This document shows positions 15,876-27,400 of a DNA stretch of 64,000 bases, in pieces. Numbering within the stretch: position 1 is the stretch's first letter; each line of letters starts with the position of its first letter. A program made the position numbers and the translations under genes. The notes below the pieces were generated by a model, which saw nothing but the letters and a program-made list of their open reading frames with translations, was not told the DNA's origin and searched no databases. Origin of the DNA: Hydrogenophaga sp. (GTDB taxonomy: Bacteria; Pseudomonadota; Gammaproteobacteria; Burkholderiales; Burkholderiaceae_C); assembly GCA_030653975.1 (NCBI GenBank), contig JAURYH010000021.1:1-64000 (forward strand). Reading direction: 5' to 3'.

Positions 15876-17378
15876 TCAGGCGGTCTGGGCGTTGGGCAAG
15901 GCCAGACGCGAGTTGTCTTCCTGGCCTTCTTCGCTCTGGTCGCGGCCCTGGTTCATGCGTTCGATGGTTTCGAGCGTGATGTCGCCGGTGACGTAGACAC
16001 CGTCGAAACACGAGGCGTCAAAGCCGGCCAGGTTGGGGTTCAGCGAGCCGATGGCCTGCTTCATCGCATCCACGTCCTGGTAGATCAGGGCGTCGCAGCC
16101 AATGCTCTCGCGCACCTGCTCCACCGTGCGATCGTGCGCCACGAGCTCGCTCGAGGTCGGCATGTCGATGCCGTAGACATTGGGAAAACGCACCGGCGGC
16201 GCGGCGCTGGCCAGGTAGACCTTGCGCGCGCCGGCATCGCGCGCCATCTGCACGATCTCGCGGCTGGTCGTGCCACGCACGATGGAGTCGTCGACCAGCA
16301 GCACGTTGCGGCCCTTGAACTCGCTGGCGATCACGTTGAGCTTCTGGCGCACCGATTTCTTGCGCACGCCCTGGCCCGGCATGATGAAGGTGCGGCCCAC
16401 ATAGCGGTTCTTCACGAAGCCTTCGCGGTACGGCAGGCCCAGCAGCTGCGCCAACTCCATGGCGCTGGGGCGCGAGGATTCGGGGATCGGGATCACGACG
16501 TCGATCTCGTTCGGCGGCACGGTCGATACCAATCGCTTGGCCAGGGTCTTGCCCAGGTTCAGGCGCGCCTGGTAGACCGAGATGCCGTCGAGCACCGAGT
16601 CCGGCCGCGCGAGGTAGACGTACTCAAAAATGCAGGGGTGGTGGCTGGTCTTCTCGGCGCACTGCTCGAAATGGGTGCTGCCGTCGTGGGCCACAAACAG
16701 GGCTTCTCCCGGCAGGATGTCGCGCTCCAGCTCAAAGCCATTGCCTTCGAGCGTGACCGACTCGCTCGCCACCATCACGCTGTCGCCGTTGCGGCCCATG
16801 CACAGCGGGCGGATGCCATACGGGTCGCGAAAGGCCAGCAGGCCGTGGCCGGCGATCAGGGCGACCACGGCGTACGAGCCGCGAATACGCTGGTGCACGC
16901 CGCGCACCGCCGCAAACACGTCGGCCGGCTTCAGCGTGATGCCGCGGCTGACTTTTTCCAGCTCGTGGGCCAGCACGTTGAGCAGCACCTCGGAGTCGCT
17001 GTCGGTGTTGATGTGGCGGTGGTCGGTCTGGAACAGCTCCTGCTTCAGCGCCTGCGCATTGGTCAGGTTGCCGTTGTGCACCAGCACCAGGCCAAAGGGC
17101 GCGTTCACATAAAACGGTTGCGCCTCTTCTTCGCTGTAGGCATTGCCCGCGGTCGGATAACGCACCTGGCCCAGGCCGCAGTGGCCGGGCAGGCTGCGCA
17201 TGTTGCGGGTGCGGAACACGTCACGCACCATGCCCTTGGCCTTGTGCATGAAGAACTTGCGACCTTGTTCGGTCACGATGCCGGCCGCATCCTGGCCCCG
17301 GTGCTGCAGCAACAGGAGTGCGTCGTAGATGAGCTGGTTGACCGGCGCCTGGCTCACAACGCCAACGATTCCACACAT
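15876..17378 (-). CDS. purF: Amidophosphoribosyltransferase
   Basis: The 500-residue enzyme catalyses the first step of purine synthesis, PRPP plus glutamine to phosphoribosylamine. After removal of Met1 the catalytic cysteine (C2 of MCGIVGV) would be N-terminal, as in all class II amidotransferases. The N-terminal glutaminase domain has LQHRGQDAAGI and HNGNLTN. The C-terminal phosphoribosyltransferase domain has the PRPP loop VLLVDDSIVRGTTS. It is part of the minus-strand operon folC-dedD-cvpA-purF-metZ. Confidence 0.98.
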   Translation of the reverse strand: MCGIVGVVSQAPVNQLIYDALLLLQHRGQDAAGIVTEQGRKFFMHKAKGMVRDVFRTRNMRSLPGHCGLGQVRYPTAGNAYSEEEAQPFYVNAPFGLVLVHNGNLTNAQALKQELFQTDHRHINTDSDSEVLLNVLAHELEKVSRGITLKPADVFAAVRGVHQRIRGSYAVVALIAGHGLLAFRDPYGIRPLCMGRNGDSVMVASESVTLEGNGFELERDILPGEALFVAHDGSTHFEQCAEKTSHHPCIFEYVYLARPDSVLDGISVYQARLNLGKTLAKRLVSTVPPNEIDVVIPIPESSRPSAMELAQLLGLPYREGFVKNRYVGRTFIMPGQGVRKKSVRQKLNVIASEFKGRNVLLVDDSIVRGTTSREIVQMARDAGARKVYLASAAPPVRFPNVYGIDMPTSSELVAHDRTVEQVRESIGCDALIYQDVDAMKQAIGSLNPNLAGFDASCFDGVYVTGDITLETIERMNQGRDQSEEGQEDNSRLALPNAQTA

Positions 17379-17411
17379 GATCGGATCCTTACGGAAATAG
17401 TGACAAAAACT

Positions 17412-17897
17412 TCAAGGCAGGTAGCTCGCCAGAGCTGCCGGCAACAGGGGCCGCAGCGTGTGAACACTGTCCGCCATGGCCTCGGCGACCACCGAGGCCC
17501 GCCAGTCGGTCTCGGCACGCAAAGGGGTCATGCTGATCACCACCGTCAGGGCCAGCAGGATCAACACCCCCCGAGCCAGACCAAAGGCACCGCCCAGCAC
17601 CCGGTCGATGGGCCTGAGCCCCACCGACGCCACCAGCTGTTTCACCAGCCAGGCCAGCAAACCCCCTGCAAACGCGGTGGCGATGAACACCAGCGCAAAC
17701 CCCGCCGCCAGCTTCAGGGCCGGCAATGCGCCCCCCATGGGCAACACGGCAGCCACCTCGTCGGCGTAGGCCTGGGCCAGCAAAAAAGCCGCCACCCAGC
17801 CCGCCACGGAAATCACCTCGTACACCAGACCGCGCCACAAACCCAGCACGGCCGACAACACCAGCACCGCCAGCAAAACCCCATCAACCCAGTTCAT
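17412..17897 (-). CDS. cvpA: CvpA family membrane protein
   Basis: This 161-residue inner-membrane protein has four hydrophobic segments and the family opening NWVDGVLLAVLVLSAVLGLWRG. A conserved GLRPIDRVLGGAFGLARG lies between the last two segments. CvpA proteins are associated with colicin V export and envelope stress, and the gene commonly precedes purF, as here. The gap to purF is 33 bases. Confidence 0.93.
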   Translation of the reverse strand: MNWVDGVLLAVLVLSAVLGLWRGLVYEVISVAGWVAAFLLAQAYADEVAAVLPMGGALPALKLAAGFALVFIATAFAGGLLAWLVKQLVASVGLRPIDRVLGGAFGLARGVLILLALTVVISMTPLRAETDWRASVVAEAMADSVHTLRPLLPAALASYLP

Positions 17898-17928
17898 GCG
17901 TCCGGGCCGGTCACTTGCAGCGCTGCCA

Positions 17929-18687
17929 TCACAGGGTCAGGATAGCCGCAGGCAACCCCAGGGCCTTCACGCGCGCCGCCGCCTTGTCGGCCTCGGCACG
18001 GCTCGCGAAGGGCCCCAGACGAACACGTATCCGCGTGCCTTGCGGCGTTTCGGCCACATGGGTATAAGTCTTGAGGCCCGCGCGCTCCAGTTTCAGACGG
18101 GTTTCGCGCGCACGGTCTGCCTCGGCAAAGGCCCCCACCTGCACCACGATGCGCACGCTTCCAGCCGCGGGCTGGTCTTCCAGCAGGGCCTTGGCCCGGG
18201 CGGCTTCGGTGGCCGCAGTGCTTTCCTTGGCTGGCGCTTCGACCTTGGCCACCGGCTTCGGTGCGGTCTTCGCAGCGACCTCGGTCGCGTCCTTCGTGGC
18301 GGGTTTGTCGGCCGTCGGCGTTGCCACCACCACCTCTTCACGCGCGTCAAGCCCGCCACCGGCCGGCAAACGGCCCAACGGACTCTTGCCTTTTTCGATC
18401 TCTTCGGGGATCGGTTCAGGGGTCCGAGCCGGCGTTTGGGCCTGCTGGCCGGTGACTTTTTCGCCTGTCAAGGGCTGCGCGGGCTGGCGTGCCGGAATCT
18501 CGATCGGAATGTCCGCAGCGACAGGCCGCGGCTGCGTGTCAAAGAGCATCGGAAAACCCATCACGCCAAGCAACACCAGCACGGCGGCACCGATCAGACG
18601 GTGACGGGCGCGGCGGCGAATGGCCTCGATGCTCTGAGGCGGAGGCGTCGTGGGGCTGCTCTGGGAACCTGAACGGGATGTGAGCAT
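17929..18687 (-). CDS. dedD: SPOR-domain protein (DedD-like)
   Basis: The 252-residue protein has a short cytoplasmic N-terminus, one membrane segment (RLIGAAVLVLLGVMGFPMLF), a long Pro/Ala/Lys linker and a C-terminal SPOR domain (VVQVGAFAEADRARETRLKLERAGL ... TRIRVRLGPF). SPOR domains bind denuded septal peptidoglycan, and DedD helps cell constriction. I chose ATG 18687; a longer TTG-initiated frame to 18732 is possible. It lies between folC and cvpA, as in related genomes. Confidence 0.88.
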   Translation of the reverse strand: MLTSRSGSQSSPTTPPPQSIEAIRRRARHRLIGAAVLVLLGVMGFPMLFDTQPRPVAADIPIEIPARQPAQPLTGEKVTGQQAQTPARTPEPIPEEIEKGKSPLGRLPAGGGLDAREEVVVATPTADKPATKDATEVAAKTAPKPVAKVEAPAKESTAATEAARAKALLEDQPAAGSVRIVVQVGAFAEADRARETRLKLERAGLKTYTHVAETPQGTRIRVRLGPFASRAEADKAAARVKALGLPAAILTL

Positions 18688-18763
18688 TCGGGGGTGGACC
18701 AATACGCTTTCAAAGCCGTAGGCAAGGCGCAAAAAACGCGCCAGGGCGTGATCGCGGAAGGGG

Positions 18764-20125
18764 TCAGGCGGTCAGGTGTTTCGCCGACAGCCGGGGTATC
18801 CCATCCTGCAAAATCCCACCCACGGTGAAGAAGGAACCAAAGACTACGATTCTATCAGCGGGGTCTGCAACCGACACCGCCGCCCGCAGGGCGTCCATGG
18901 GGCTGGAATGGCATCCCGCGACGCGGCTTTTCCCGCCCGGCGCAGTGCGTGGGTGGGCGTCGAGCAACTGGGCCAGCGCCTCGGCACTACTGGCGCGCGG
19001 CAACGGCAGATCGGTCACATGCCAGCGGTCGATCAGCGGCGCGATGCGTTCCAGCATGGCGCCCAGGTCTTTGTCGGCCATGGCACCAAAAACTGCGTGG
19101 GTGGTTGGGTAATAGCCCATGGCGTCCAGGTTTTCGGCCAGCGCCGCCACGGAATGCGGGTTGTGGGCCACATCCAGCACCAGCGTCGGGGTGCCGGGCA
19201 CGATCTGGAAGCGCCCGGGCAGCTCCACCATCGCCAGCCCGTTGCGCACCGCCTGCGCGGTCACGGGCAGGCGCGGGCGCAGCGCCTCAAGTGCGGCCAG
19301 CACGCCCGACGCGTTCACCAGCTGGTTGGCACCGCGCAGCGCCGGGTAGGCCAGGCCGGCGTAACGCCGCCCGCCGTGGGACGGGTGCATGGCCCAGCCC
19401 CACTGCTGCTGGTCACCGGCAAAGTGAAAGTCCTTGCCCAGGCGCCAGAGATCGGCACCGACTTCGAGCGCCCGGTCCAGCACGCTTTGCGGTGGCACCG
19501 GGTCGCTCACCACCACCGGGCGGCCGGTGCGCATGATGCCGGCCTTCTCGAAACCGATCGCCTCGCGGTCGTTGCCCAGCAATGCCATGTGGTCCAGCGC
19601 AATGCTGGTGATGACAGCACAGTCGGCATCGACGATGTTGACCGCGTCCAGCCGGCCACCCAGTCCCACTTCCAGAATCACCACATCGAGGCCGGCGCGC
19701 GACAGCGTGCGCAGGATCGCCAGCGTCGTGAATTCGAAATAGCTCAGGCTGATCGCCTCCTGGTCACCGCCCTGCCCTTGGCGGGCCTGTTCGACCTCGG
19801 CAAAACCGGGCAACAGATCGCCGGCGGCCACCGCCTCACCCGCGATGCGGCAGCGCTCTTCAAAGTGAACCAGGTGCGGCGAGGTGTAGACCCCGGTGCG
19901 GTAACCCGCCTGGCCGTAGATGGCTTCGAGCATGGCGCAGGTCGAGCCCTTGCCGTTGGTGCCCGCCACCGTGATCACCGGCATGTCCATGACCAGCCCC
20001 ATGCGCTGCGCCACCTGTTGAACACGCTCCAGCCCCATGTCGATGGTGACGGGGTGCAGGCGCTCGCAGTGGGCCAGCCATTCGGCGAGCGTGGAAGGGT
20101 GATCAGGCAAGGCGATGTTCAACAT
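18764..20125 (-). CDS. folC: Bifunctional folylpolyglutamate/dihydrofolate synthase
   Basis: The 453-residue Mur-ligase-family enzyme adds glutamate to folates and makes dihydrofolate from dihydropteroate. The ATP loop is VAGTNGKGSTCAMLE, followed by GVYTSPHLVHFEER and EVGLGGRLDAVN, all typical of FolC. The C-terminal domain has LVLDVAHNPHS. I start at MLNIALPDHP (20125), the usual FolC opening; the frame is open further to 20200. Confidence 0.95.
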   Translation of the reverse strand: MLNIALPDHPSTLAEWLAHCERLHPVTIDMGLERVQQVAQRMGLVMDMPVITVAGTNGKGSTCAMLEAIYGQAGYRTGVYTSPHLVHFEERCRIAGEAVAAGDLLPGFAEVEQARQGQGGDQEAISLSYFEFTTLAILRTLSRAGLDVVILEVGLGGRLDAVNIVDADCAVITSIALDHMALLGNDREAIGFEKAGIMRTGRPVVVSDPVPPQSVLDRALEVGADLWRLGKDFHFAGDQQQWGWAMHPSHGGRRYAGLAYPALRGANQLVNASGVLAALEALRPRLPVTAQAVRNGLAMVELPGRFQIVPGTPTLVLDVAHNPHSVAALAENLDAMGYYPTTHAVFGAMADKDLGAMLERIAPLIDRWHVTDLPLPRASSAEALAQLLDAHPRTAPGGKSRVAGCHSSPMDALRAAVSVADPADRIVVFGSFFTVGGILQDGIPRLSAKHLTA

Positions 20126-20192
20126 GGCGGCTATTGTCCCATTGGTCATCTCGCCCACCTGGCCGGCTGGCCATTTCTCCGACAATGGCACC

Positions 20193-22267
<2,075 letters not shown>

Positions 22268-22290
22268 GTCCTGCCACCTGCGCCGTGTTG

Positions 22291-22314
22291 AAAGCCGCTC
22301 CATGGAGCGGCTTT
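22291..22314. terminator. Perfect palindrome between convergent genes, probable two-way terminator
   Basis: AAAGCCGCTCCATGGAGCGGCTTT is a 24-base perfect palindrome (positions 22291-22314) lying 23 bases after the argG stop and 28 bases before the end of the convergent lipoprotein gene. The flanking T-run is only three or four bases in each direction, so strength is uncertain. Confidence 0.7.
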
Positions 22315-22341
22315 CCCGCTTCTGGGCCGAGTCACCGGCTG

Positions 22342-23883
22342 TCAGTGACTTTCGGCACCGGCCCCGGATGGTTCGACGACGTCAAAACGTTGATCGATCA
22401 GGTCCGGGTCGTCAAAATGCCGCCGCCCGACAAAGGCCGTGGCGTGGTGGCCCCACTGGCGCTGCGCTCCCGCATCGCGCACGCCCATGGGCCAGAACAG
22501 GTAACGCTCGCCCCGCTGCGTGCCCGCGATGATGCCGTCGGGACCGTAGAGGCTGCGATGACCACCGCCCGGCAGGGGCAGCGAGCGCAGCAGCCCCTCG
22601 GGCAAGCTCCGGTAGCGCTCGCCCTGCGGTTCCCGTGTAGCGGCCAGCCCGGTGAGGTAGTGGGTCCGGGGGGCCAGGTGCAACAGCATGCGCTCGTCCG
22701 TCCCCAGTTCGGGCGGATTGGCCGGCGTGAACAGCCATTCGATGCCGGGCTCGGGCGCAGGCTTCGCACGCAGGGAACGGGTGGGGAAAAACAGGTGGTA
22801 ACAGCCGCAGGCGTGAATCGAATCGTAGAGCAGCGGTCGGCCCTGATCGTCCAGCGTGACGCGCCAGACCAGTCCGTCCAAGGTCCCCGCGAGCAGGTCG
22901 ACACTGCCGGCCGGCGGTCGCTCCGGAAACCAGGCGAGATACACCAGTTGCACCAGCGTCTTCTGCCCCTGGCGCACGAACGCGATGCGGCGGTACACCG
23001 TCGGCTGCGTGGTGTCCACGTCGGGCGTTCCGTCGCCGGCCAGTTTCAGCTCGCCAATGCGGTCAAAGCCGCCCTCGACCGGCAGGGCCAACACGGGGGC
23101 ATGCCGGTCCAGCAGTTGTTGCCGAAGGGCTTCGTCCAGTTGCGGAATGCCCAGCGCATTGCGCGGGACGCTTGCGAAAGCTTCAGCGCTGTACCCCTTG
23201 GCAGGTTCGACCGGCACATAACGCGTGATGGATGCGCCCTCCGAGGGCCCAGCCACATTGAAAGCCGCCACAGTGTCGGCCTGCCAGCGCCGCACACCGG
23301 CGGCAAAAGGCAGGCGGGTCAGCGCGTACATCCCCCACACCCGCGCAGCGGTGGAATACGCATCGGGCACGACCGCCCTGTCCAGCAGCGCGGCCCGCCG
23401 ATCGGGAGCAGCGCGATCCAGGTCGCTCAGCACCTGGGCGCAGTGCTGCGTCCGGGTCATGACCTTCTGCCGGTTGTCGGACGCCGGTTCGTTGCCCGGC
23501 AACACGTCCACAACCGCCGCGGGCAGGTTGGTGATTTCGATCGCATGGGCCTCTGCGCCCTGAGCCTGCAGCAGGTCCAGCCAGTCGCTGAAAGCCGCCC
23601 GGTCTTGTGCAGCCTGGTCGCGAAACGATGCCGCCAAGCGGGAAACGCGCAGTTGGGGGAACCCCGCGATGCGCTGATCCTGGGCATCGCCCACGCCGTG
23701 CTGCTTGATCTGCTGGTCCAGCATGAAAAACCAGCGCCGGCAGTGGGTCTCCTGCGTGTCCGACGGTTCGGTGCTCCGGTCAGCAGGCAGGCTGGAACAG
23801 GCCGACAGGATCAACAGCAGCAACGCCATCACGAGGCCGTGGCGAGCGTGCAGCACCCGGGTATTGGTTGTTGCGGCCCGCAT
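22342..23883 (-). CDS. Uncharacterised lipoprotein
   Basis: The 513-residue protein has a signal peptide with a lipobox (LILSACSS, lipidated Cys at residue 29), so it should be exported and lipid-anchored. The mature part contains VYRRIAFVRQGQ, LVQLVYLAWFPERP and HACGCYHLFFP, strings that look conserved but fit no family I know. The ATG at 23883 has AGGAG nine bases upstream. It lies seven bases after the SRPBCC gene on the same strand and probably shares its transcript. Confidence 0.8.
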   Translation of the reverse strand: MRAATTNTRVLHARHGLVMALLLLILSACSSLPADRSTEPSDTQETHCRRWFFMLDQQIKQHGVGDAQDQRIAGFPQLRVSRLAASFRDQAAQDRAAFSDWLDLLQAQGAEAHAIEITNLPAAVVDVLPGNEPASDNRQKVMTRTQHCAQVLSDLDRAAPDRRAALLDRAVVPDAYSTAARVWGMYALTRLPFAAGVRRWQADTVAAFNVAGPSEGASITRYVPVEPAKGYSAEAFASVPRNALGIPQLDEALRQQLLDRHAPVLALPVEGGFDRIGELKLAGDGTPDVDTTQPTVYRRIAFVRQGQKTLVQLVYLAWFPERPPAGSVDLLAGTLDGLVWRVTLDDQGRPLLYDSIHACGCYHLFFPTRSLRAKPAPEPGIEWLFTPANPPELGTDERMLLHLAPRTHYLTGLAATREPQGERYRSLPEGLLRSLPLPGGGHRSLYGPDGIIAGTQRGERYLFWPMGVRDAGAQRQWGHHATAFVGRRHFDDPDLIDQRFDVVEPSGAGAESH

Positions 23884-23889
23884 GCCCGA

Positions 23890-24480
23890 CTACTCCTGCG
23901 CGGCCCTGGCGCGCCGTTCGATCTCGGCCACCAGGCTTTCAAACCGGAGGCGGACGTTCTCTTTCAGCAGCGCCTGCGCCAGAAATCCCGGCACCGGCGA
24001 GGCCAGTTCCAGTTTGCCTTTCCAGGTCAGGTCGTAGCGGTCCCGGACGCCCGGCACGCTCGTGAGCAGGTACTCCCCTTCGAGGTGCCTGAAATCGCCC
24101 CGCACCAGCTTCACGCCGATGCGTCCCGGCGGGTCCTCCTCGACCTCCAGCACGACATTGAGCGTGATGGTGAAAAACAGGATGTCTGCGCTGCCGCTCT
24201 GCTCGACCACCACACGCCCGGGCTTGCGCTGCAGGACCACGCTGCGGTCCATGCCCGTGATCCACTTCGCCGTGTTGTCGTAGTCGGTCAGGGTGGCCCA
24301 GATGACGCTTCGGGGAGCCAACACGGTGGCGTGCATGCCGATCACCACCATGCGGCCCTGACGGGAGGCCGTGATGTCGATGGGCTCGGCGCCCGCCAAG
24401 GCTTCCGGGTGTGCAATGGGTGCCATACAAAGCGCCAGGAAAAACAGCCTGGCCATGCGCAAAGTGTGTGGATCCCTCAT
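23890..24480 (-). CDS. Exported SRPBCC/START-like lipid-binding protein
   Basis: The 196-residue product has an N-terminal signal peptide (MARLFFLALCMAPIA) and a START-like fold, with VLAPRSVIWATLTDYDNTAKWITGM typical of the coenzyme Q-binding/polyketide cyclase group. The start at 24480 is chosen for its GGAG site and overlaps nothing; an internal ATG at 24456 would keep the signal peptide. Such proteins bind lipids or hydrophobic ligands. It sits between murB and the lipoprotein gene, and a role at the envelope is an inference. Confidence 0.75.
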   Translation of the reverse strand: MRDPHTLRMARLFFLALCMAPIAHPEALAGAEPIDITASRQGRMVVIGMHATVLAPRSVIWATLTDYDNTAKWITGMDRSVVLQRKPGRVVVEQSGSADILFFTITLNVVLEVEEDPPGRIGVKLVRGDFRHLEGEYLLTSVPGVRDRYDLTWKGKLELASPVPGFLAQALLKENVRLRFESLVAEIERRARAAQE

Positions 24481-24568
24481 GTCTCCGCATGCTACAGCGG
24501 TGTCGCCGCTGCCGTGCAGGCGCGGGTTCAAGCCCCCGCGCCCGGCGTTCGACCCGCCCTGGAACCGC

Positions 24569-25618
24569 TCAGACCACCACCGGCTCGGGCTCCAGCCGGA
24601 TGCCGAAACGTTCGTAGACACTGGTCTGGATCGCCTTGGCCAGCGTCATGACCTCGCCACCGGTGCAGGGGTGGCCAGTGCCACCGCGGTTGACCAGCAC
24701 CAGCGCCTGTTTTTCGTACACGGCGGCGTTGCCGACGCTCTTGCCCTTCCAGCCACAGGCATCGATCAGCCAGCCCGCCGCCAGCTTGATGCTGCCATCC
24801 GGCATCGGGTAGTGCACCACCTTCGGATCGCGCGCGATGATGTCGGCGCACTGTTCGGGCGTGACGGTGGGGTTCTTGAAGAAGCTGCCGGCGTTGCCGA
24901 TCACCGCCGGGTCTGGCAGTTTGGCGCGGCGGATCGCCACCACCCAGTCAAAGATCTGCCGGGCGTCGGGCGCGTGGATGCCGGTCTCGGTCATCTTGCG
25001 TTCCAGGTCCAGGTAACCCAGCACCGGCTTCCAGGGCTTGGGCAGCAGGAAGCGCACGCGGGTGATCAGCGCCCGGCCCGCCAGGCCGAAGCTGCGCGCA
25101 TCCGTTGGTGCGTGTTTGAACACCGAATCGCGGTAGCCGAAACCACATTGCGCCGCGTCCAGCGTGAAGGCCCGACCGGTCTGCAGGTCGATGGCGTCGA
25201 GGGAATGAAAACGGTCCTGCAGTTCCACGCCGTAGGCACCGATGTTCTGCACCGGCGAAGCCCCCACCGAACCAGGAATCAGCGCCAGGTTCTCCAGACC
25301 GGGCCAGCCCTGCTCCAGCGTCCAGGCCACGAACCGGTGCCAGTTTTCGCCCGCACCGGCCTCCACGACCCAGCCCCTGGCGGTTTCTTCCACCAGCCGG
25401 CGGCCCGGGATGTCGACCTTGAGCACCAGCGCCTTGATGTCACCCGTGATCACGAGGTTGCTGCCCCCGCCGAGCACAAACACCGGCGCGGCCCAGTCCG
25501 GGCTGGCCATCAAGCCGGTCAGGTCGGCCTCGGAGCGCAGGCGCACGAACCGCTGGGCCCGGGCCGCGATGCCAAAACTGTTGAAGGGCTGGAGCGCCAC
25601 ATTGTTCTCGACTAACAT
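24569..25618 (-). CDS. murB: UDP-N-acetylenolpyruvoylglucosamine reductase
   Basis: The 349-residue flavoenzyme makes UDP-MurNAc in peptidoglycan synthesis. FAD-binding strings are [11 protein letters not shown] and [24 protein letters not shown]. The catalytic region has GYRDSVFK and NAGSFFKNP with the serine proton donor. It resembles the type I MurB of E. coli in length and in the YRDSVF loop. It is divergent from yajQ. Confidence 0.97.
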   Translation of the reverse strand: MLVENNVALQPFNSFGIAARAQRFVRLRSEADLTGLMASPDWAAPVFVLGGGSNLVITGDIKALVLKVDIPGRRLVEETARGWVVEAGAGENWHRFVAWTLEQGWPGLENLALIPGSVGASPVQNIGAYGVELQDRFHSLDAIDLQTGRAFTLDAAQCGFGYRDSVFKHAPTDARSFGLAGRALITRVRFLLPKPWKPVLGYLDLERKMTETGIHAPDARQIFDWVVAIRRAKLPDPAVIGNAGSFFKNPTVTPEQCADIIARDPKVVHYPMPDGSIKLAAGWLIDACGWKGKSVGNAAVYEKQALVLVNRGGTGHPCTGGEVMTLAKAIQTSVYERFGIRLEPEPVVV

Positions 25619-25658
25619 CCGAAGATTGTCTCACCCACGCTTTCTGGAACCACGCACC

Positions 25659-26150
25659 ATGCCTTCTTTTGACACCGTTCTCGAAGCCGATCTTGTGGAA
25701 GTGAAAAACGCGGTCGAACAGGTCGCACGCGAAATCGGCACCCGCTTTGACTTCAAGGGCACCAGCGCCGGCATCGAACTCAAGGACAAGGAAAAGGAAA
25801 TCACCCTGTTCGGCGATGCCGACTTCCAGCTCACCCAGGTCAACGACGTGCTGGTGGCCAAACTGGCCAAGCGCGGTGTGGACGTGCGATTTCTCGACGC
25901 CGGCAAGGTCGAAAAGATCGGCGGCGACAAGGTCAAGCAGGTGGTGAAGGTGAAAAACGGCATCAGCACCGAAGACGGCAAGAAGATCCAGCAAACCCTC
26001 AAGGGCAGCAAGATCAAGGTGCAGGGCGCCATCCAGGGCGACGCGGTGCGCGTGACCGGCGCCAAACGCGACGACCTGCAGGCCGCCATGGCGCTGATCA
26101 AGAGCGAGCTGAAAGACCTGCCGCTGTCGTTCAACAACTTCAGGGATTGA
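25659..26150 (+). CDS. yajQ: YajQ family nucleotide-binding protein
   Basis: The 163-residue protein opens [21 protein letters not shown] and has [15 protein letters not shown] and a closing [10 protein letters not shown], the complete YajQ signature with two RNP-like domains. Members bind nucleic acids, and in some species cyclic di-GMP. It stands alone, divergent from murB, with an intergenic repeat after it. Confidence 0.96.
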   Translation: MPSFDTVLEADLVEVKNAVEQVAREIGTRFDFKGTSAGIELKDKEKEITLFGDADFQLTQVNDVLVAKLAKRGVDVRFLDAGKVEKIGGDKVKQVVKVKNGISTEDGKKIQQTLKGSKIKVQGAIQGDAVRVTGAKRDDLQAAMALIKSELKDLPLSFNNFRD

Positions 26151-26158
26151 TTGAGAGC

Positions 26159-26240
26159 ACCCCCGCGCCGCGCCTAAGGGCGCGTCACCCCCTCAAGGGG
26201 GCGGCGCCTTTGGGCTGGCAAAGCCGGACCCTCGACGCCC
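26159..26240. repeat. Dispersed intergenic repeat, family B
   Basis: A GC-rich unit of the form CCCCGCGCCGC ... CACCCCCTCAAGGGGGCGGCGCC ... GGCTGGCAAAGCCGG fills the gap after yajQ. It contains two hairpins, CCCCCTCAAGGGGG and GGCTGGCAAAGCC. Related copies occur at 26907, 28573, 47274, 53558, 54560 and 61147. Confidence 0.7.
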
Positions 26241-26256
26241 CTGGTGAAGGCCCTTC

Positions 26257-26907
26257 ATGCGCACATTGTTTCTTTGCCCCACACTGCTTCTGGCACTCGC
26301 TGCCAACGCCTCACTGGCGCAGTCGGTCGCACTCTCGGGCATGAGCGGCAGCAAGGCGCTGGTGGTGATCGATGGGGGCGCGCCCCGGTTTATGAGCGCG
26401 GGGCAGACGCAACAGGGCGTGCGCCTGGTCAGCCTGCTGGACGACACCGCGGTGATTGAGATCGAGGGCAAGCGCCAGACTCTGCGCGTGGGCGAGGCGC
26501 CGGTGAGCGTGGGCAAGGGCGCACCGGCTGGCGCTGGAGGCCAGCGCATCGTGCTGACGGCCGACTCGCGGGGTCACTTCATGCCGCAGGGCCAGATCAA
26601 TGGCAAGACGGTGCAGTTCATGGTGGACACCGGGGCCACCGGCATCGGGATCGGCGAAGCCGAAGCCCGGCGCATCCACCTGAAGTTCGAACAGGGCCAG
26701 CGCGTCCAGCTGAACACGGCCAATGGCTCGGCCAACGGCTACCTCATCAAGCTGGATTCGGTGCGGCTGGGCGACGTCGTGGTGTATGACGTGGCCGCGA
26801 TCGTGAGTCCGCAGCCCATGCCTTACGTGTTGCTCGGCAACACCTTCCTCACCCGCTTCCAGATGCAGCGCACGAACGACCAGCTCACGCTGGAGAAAAG
26901 GTATTGA
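26257..26907 (+). CDS. Exported retropepsin-like aspartic protease
   Basis: The 216-residue protein has a signal peptide (MRTLFLCPTLLLALAANASLAQ) and, at about residue 125, the single aspartic-protease motif FMVDTGATGIGIGEAEA, followed by LLGNTFL near the end. This is the pattern of the TIGR02281-type clan AA family, which act as dimers in the periplasm. The gene is flanked by family B repeats on both sides and appears monocistronic. Confidence 0.85.
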   Translation: MRTLFLCPTLLLALAANASLAQSVALSGMSGSKALVVIDGGAPRFMSAGQTQQGVRLVSLLDDTAVIEIEGKRQTLRVGEAPVSVGKGAPAGAGGQRIVLTADSRGHFMPQGQINGKTVQFMVDTGATGIGIGEAEARRIHLKFEQGQRVQLNTANGSANGYLIKLDSVRLGDVVVYDVAAIVSPQPMPYVLLGNTFLTRFQMQRTNDQLTLEKRY

Positions 26908-26990
26908 CCCCCTGCGCCGCTTCGCGACTTCCCCCTGCGAGGGGGACCACGCCAGTGGCCCGGCAAAGCCGGTTCCACGGCGTGCGCTGG
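26907..26990. repeat. Dispersed intergenic repeat, family B
   Basis: CCCCCTGCGCCGCTTCGCG is followed by CCCCCTGCGAGGGGG and GGCCCGGCAAAGCCGGTTCC, beginning at the protease stop codon. It forms the same two hairpins as the copy at 26159-26240. Confidence 0.7.
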
Positions 26991-27043
26991 AACATGCCCG
27001 CGCTCCGGAAAACTGTGTCAGAGGTCCCTTGCCGGCAGGCGGA

Positions 27044-27400
27044 TCAAAGCTGCGCAGCCGTCACCACGATCTCGATCTTCCAGTCCGGGTTGGCCAGCGC
27101 GGCCTGCACGGTGGCGCGTGGCGGCGCGGTACCCGCTACCACCCAGGCGTCCCACACCTCGTTCATGGCGCCAATCTCACGGATGTCGGTCAGGAAAATC
27201 TGCGTGCGCAGGATGCGCGACTTGTCGCTGCCGGCCTCCCGCAGGCGTTGCTGCACCTGATCCAGCACGTCCTGGGTCTGGCCACGGATGTCCGTGTCGC
27301 CGCGCTCGGGCACCATGCCGGCGAGGTAGACCACGCCGTTGAAAACCGCCGCTTCGCTGTAGCGGGCTGCCACGCCGTGGCGCTGAATGTCGTTCTTCAT
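27044..27400 (-). CDS. RidA/YjgF/UK114 family protein
   Basis: The 118-residue protein has the RidA pattern: EAAVFNGVVYLAGMVPE, QTQDVLDQVQQRLREAGSDKSRILRTQIFLTDI and APPRATVQAALANPDWKIEI, including the arginine that binds substrate carboxylates. Members deaminate reactive enamines or imines. Its start overlaps the plsY stop (ATGA). Confidence 0.9.
   Translation of the reverse strand: MKNDIQRHGVAARYSEAAVFNGVVYLAGMVPERGDTDIRGQTQDVLDQVQQRLREAGSDKSRILRTQIFLTDIREIGAMNEVWDAWVVAGTAPPRATVQAALANPDWKIEIVVTAAQL

Noticed and set aside
15639..17945. A 768-codon plus-strand frame under purF and cvpA
   Set aside because: It crosses two well-supported minus-strand genes and ends in low-complexity Gln/His/Arg sequence.
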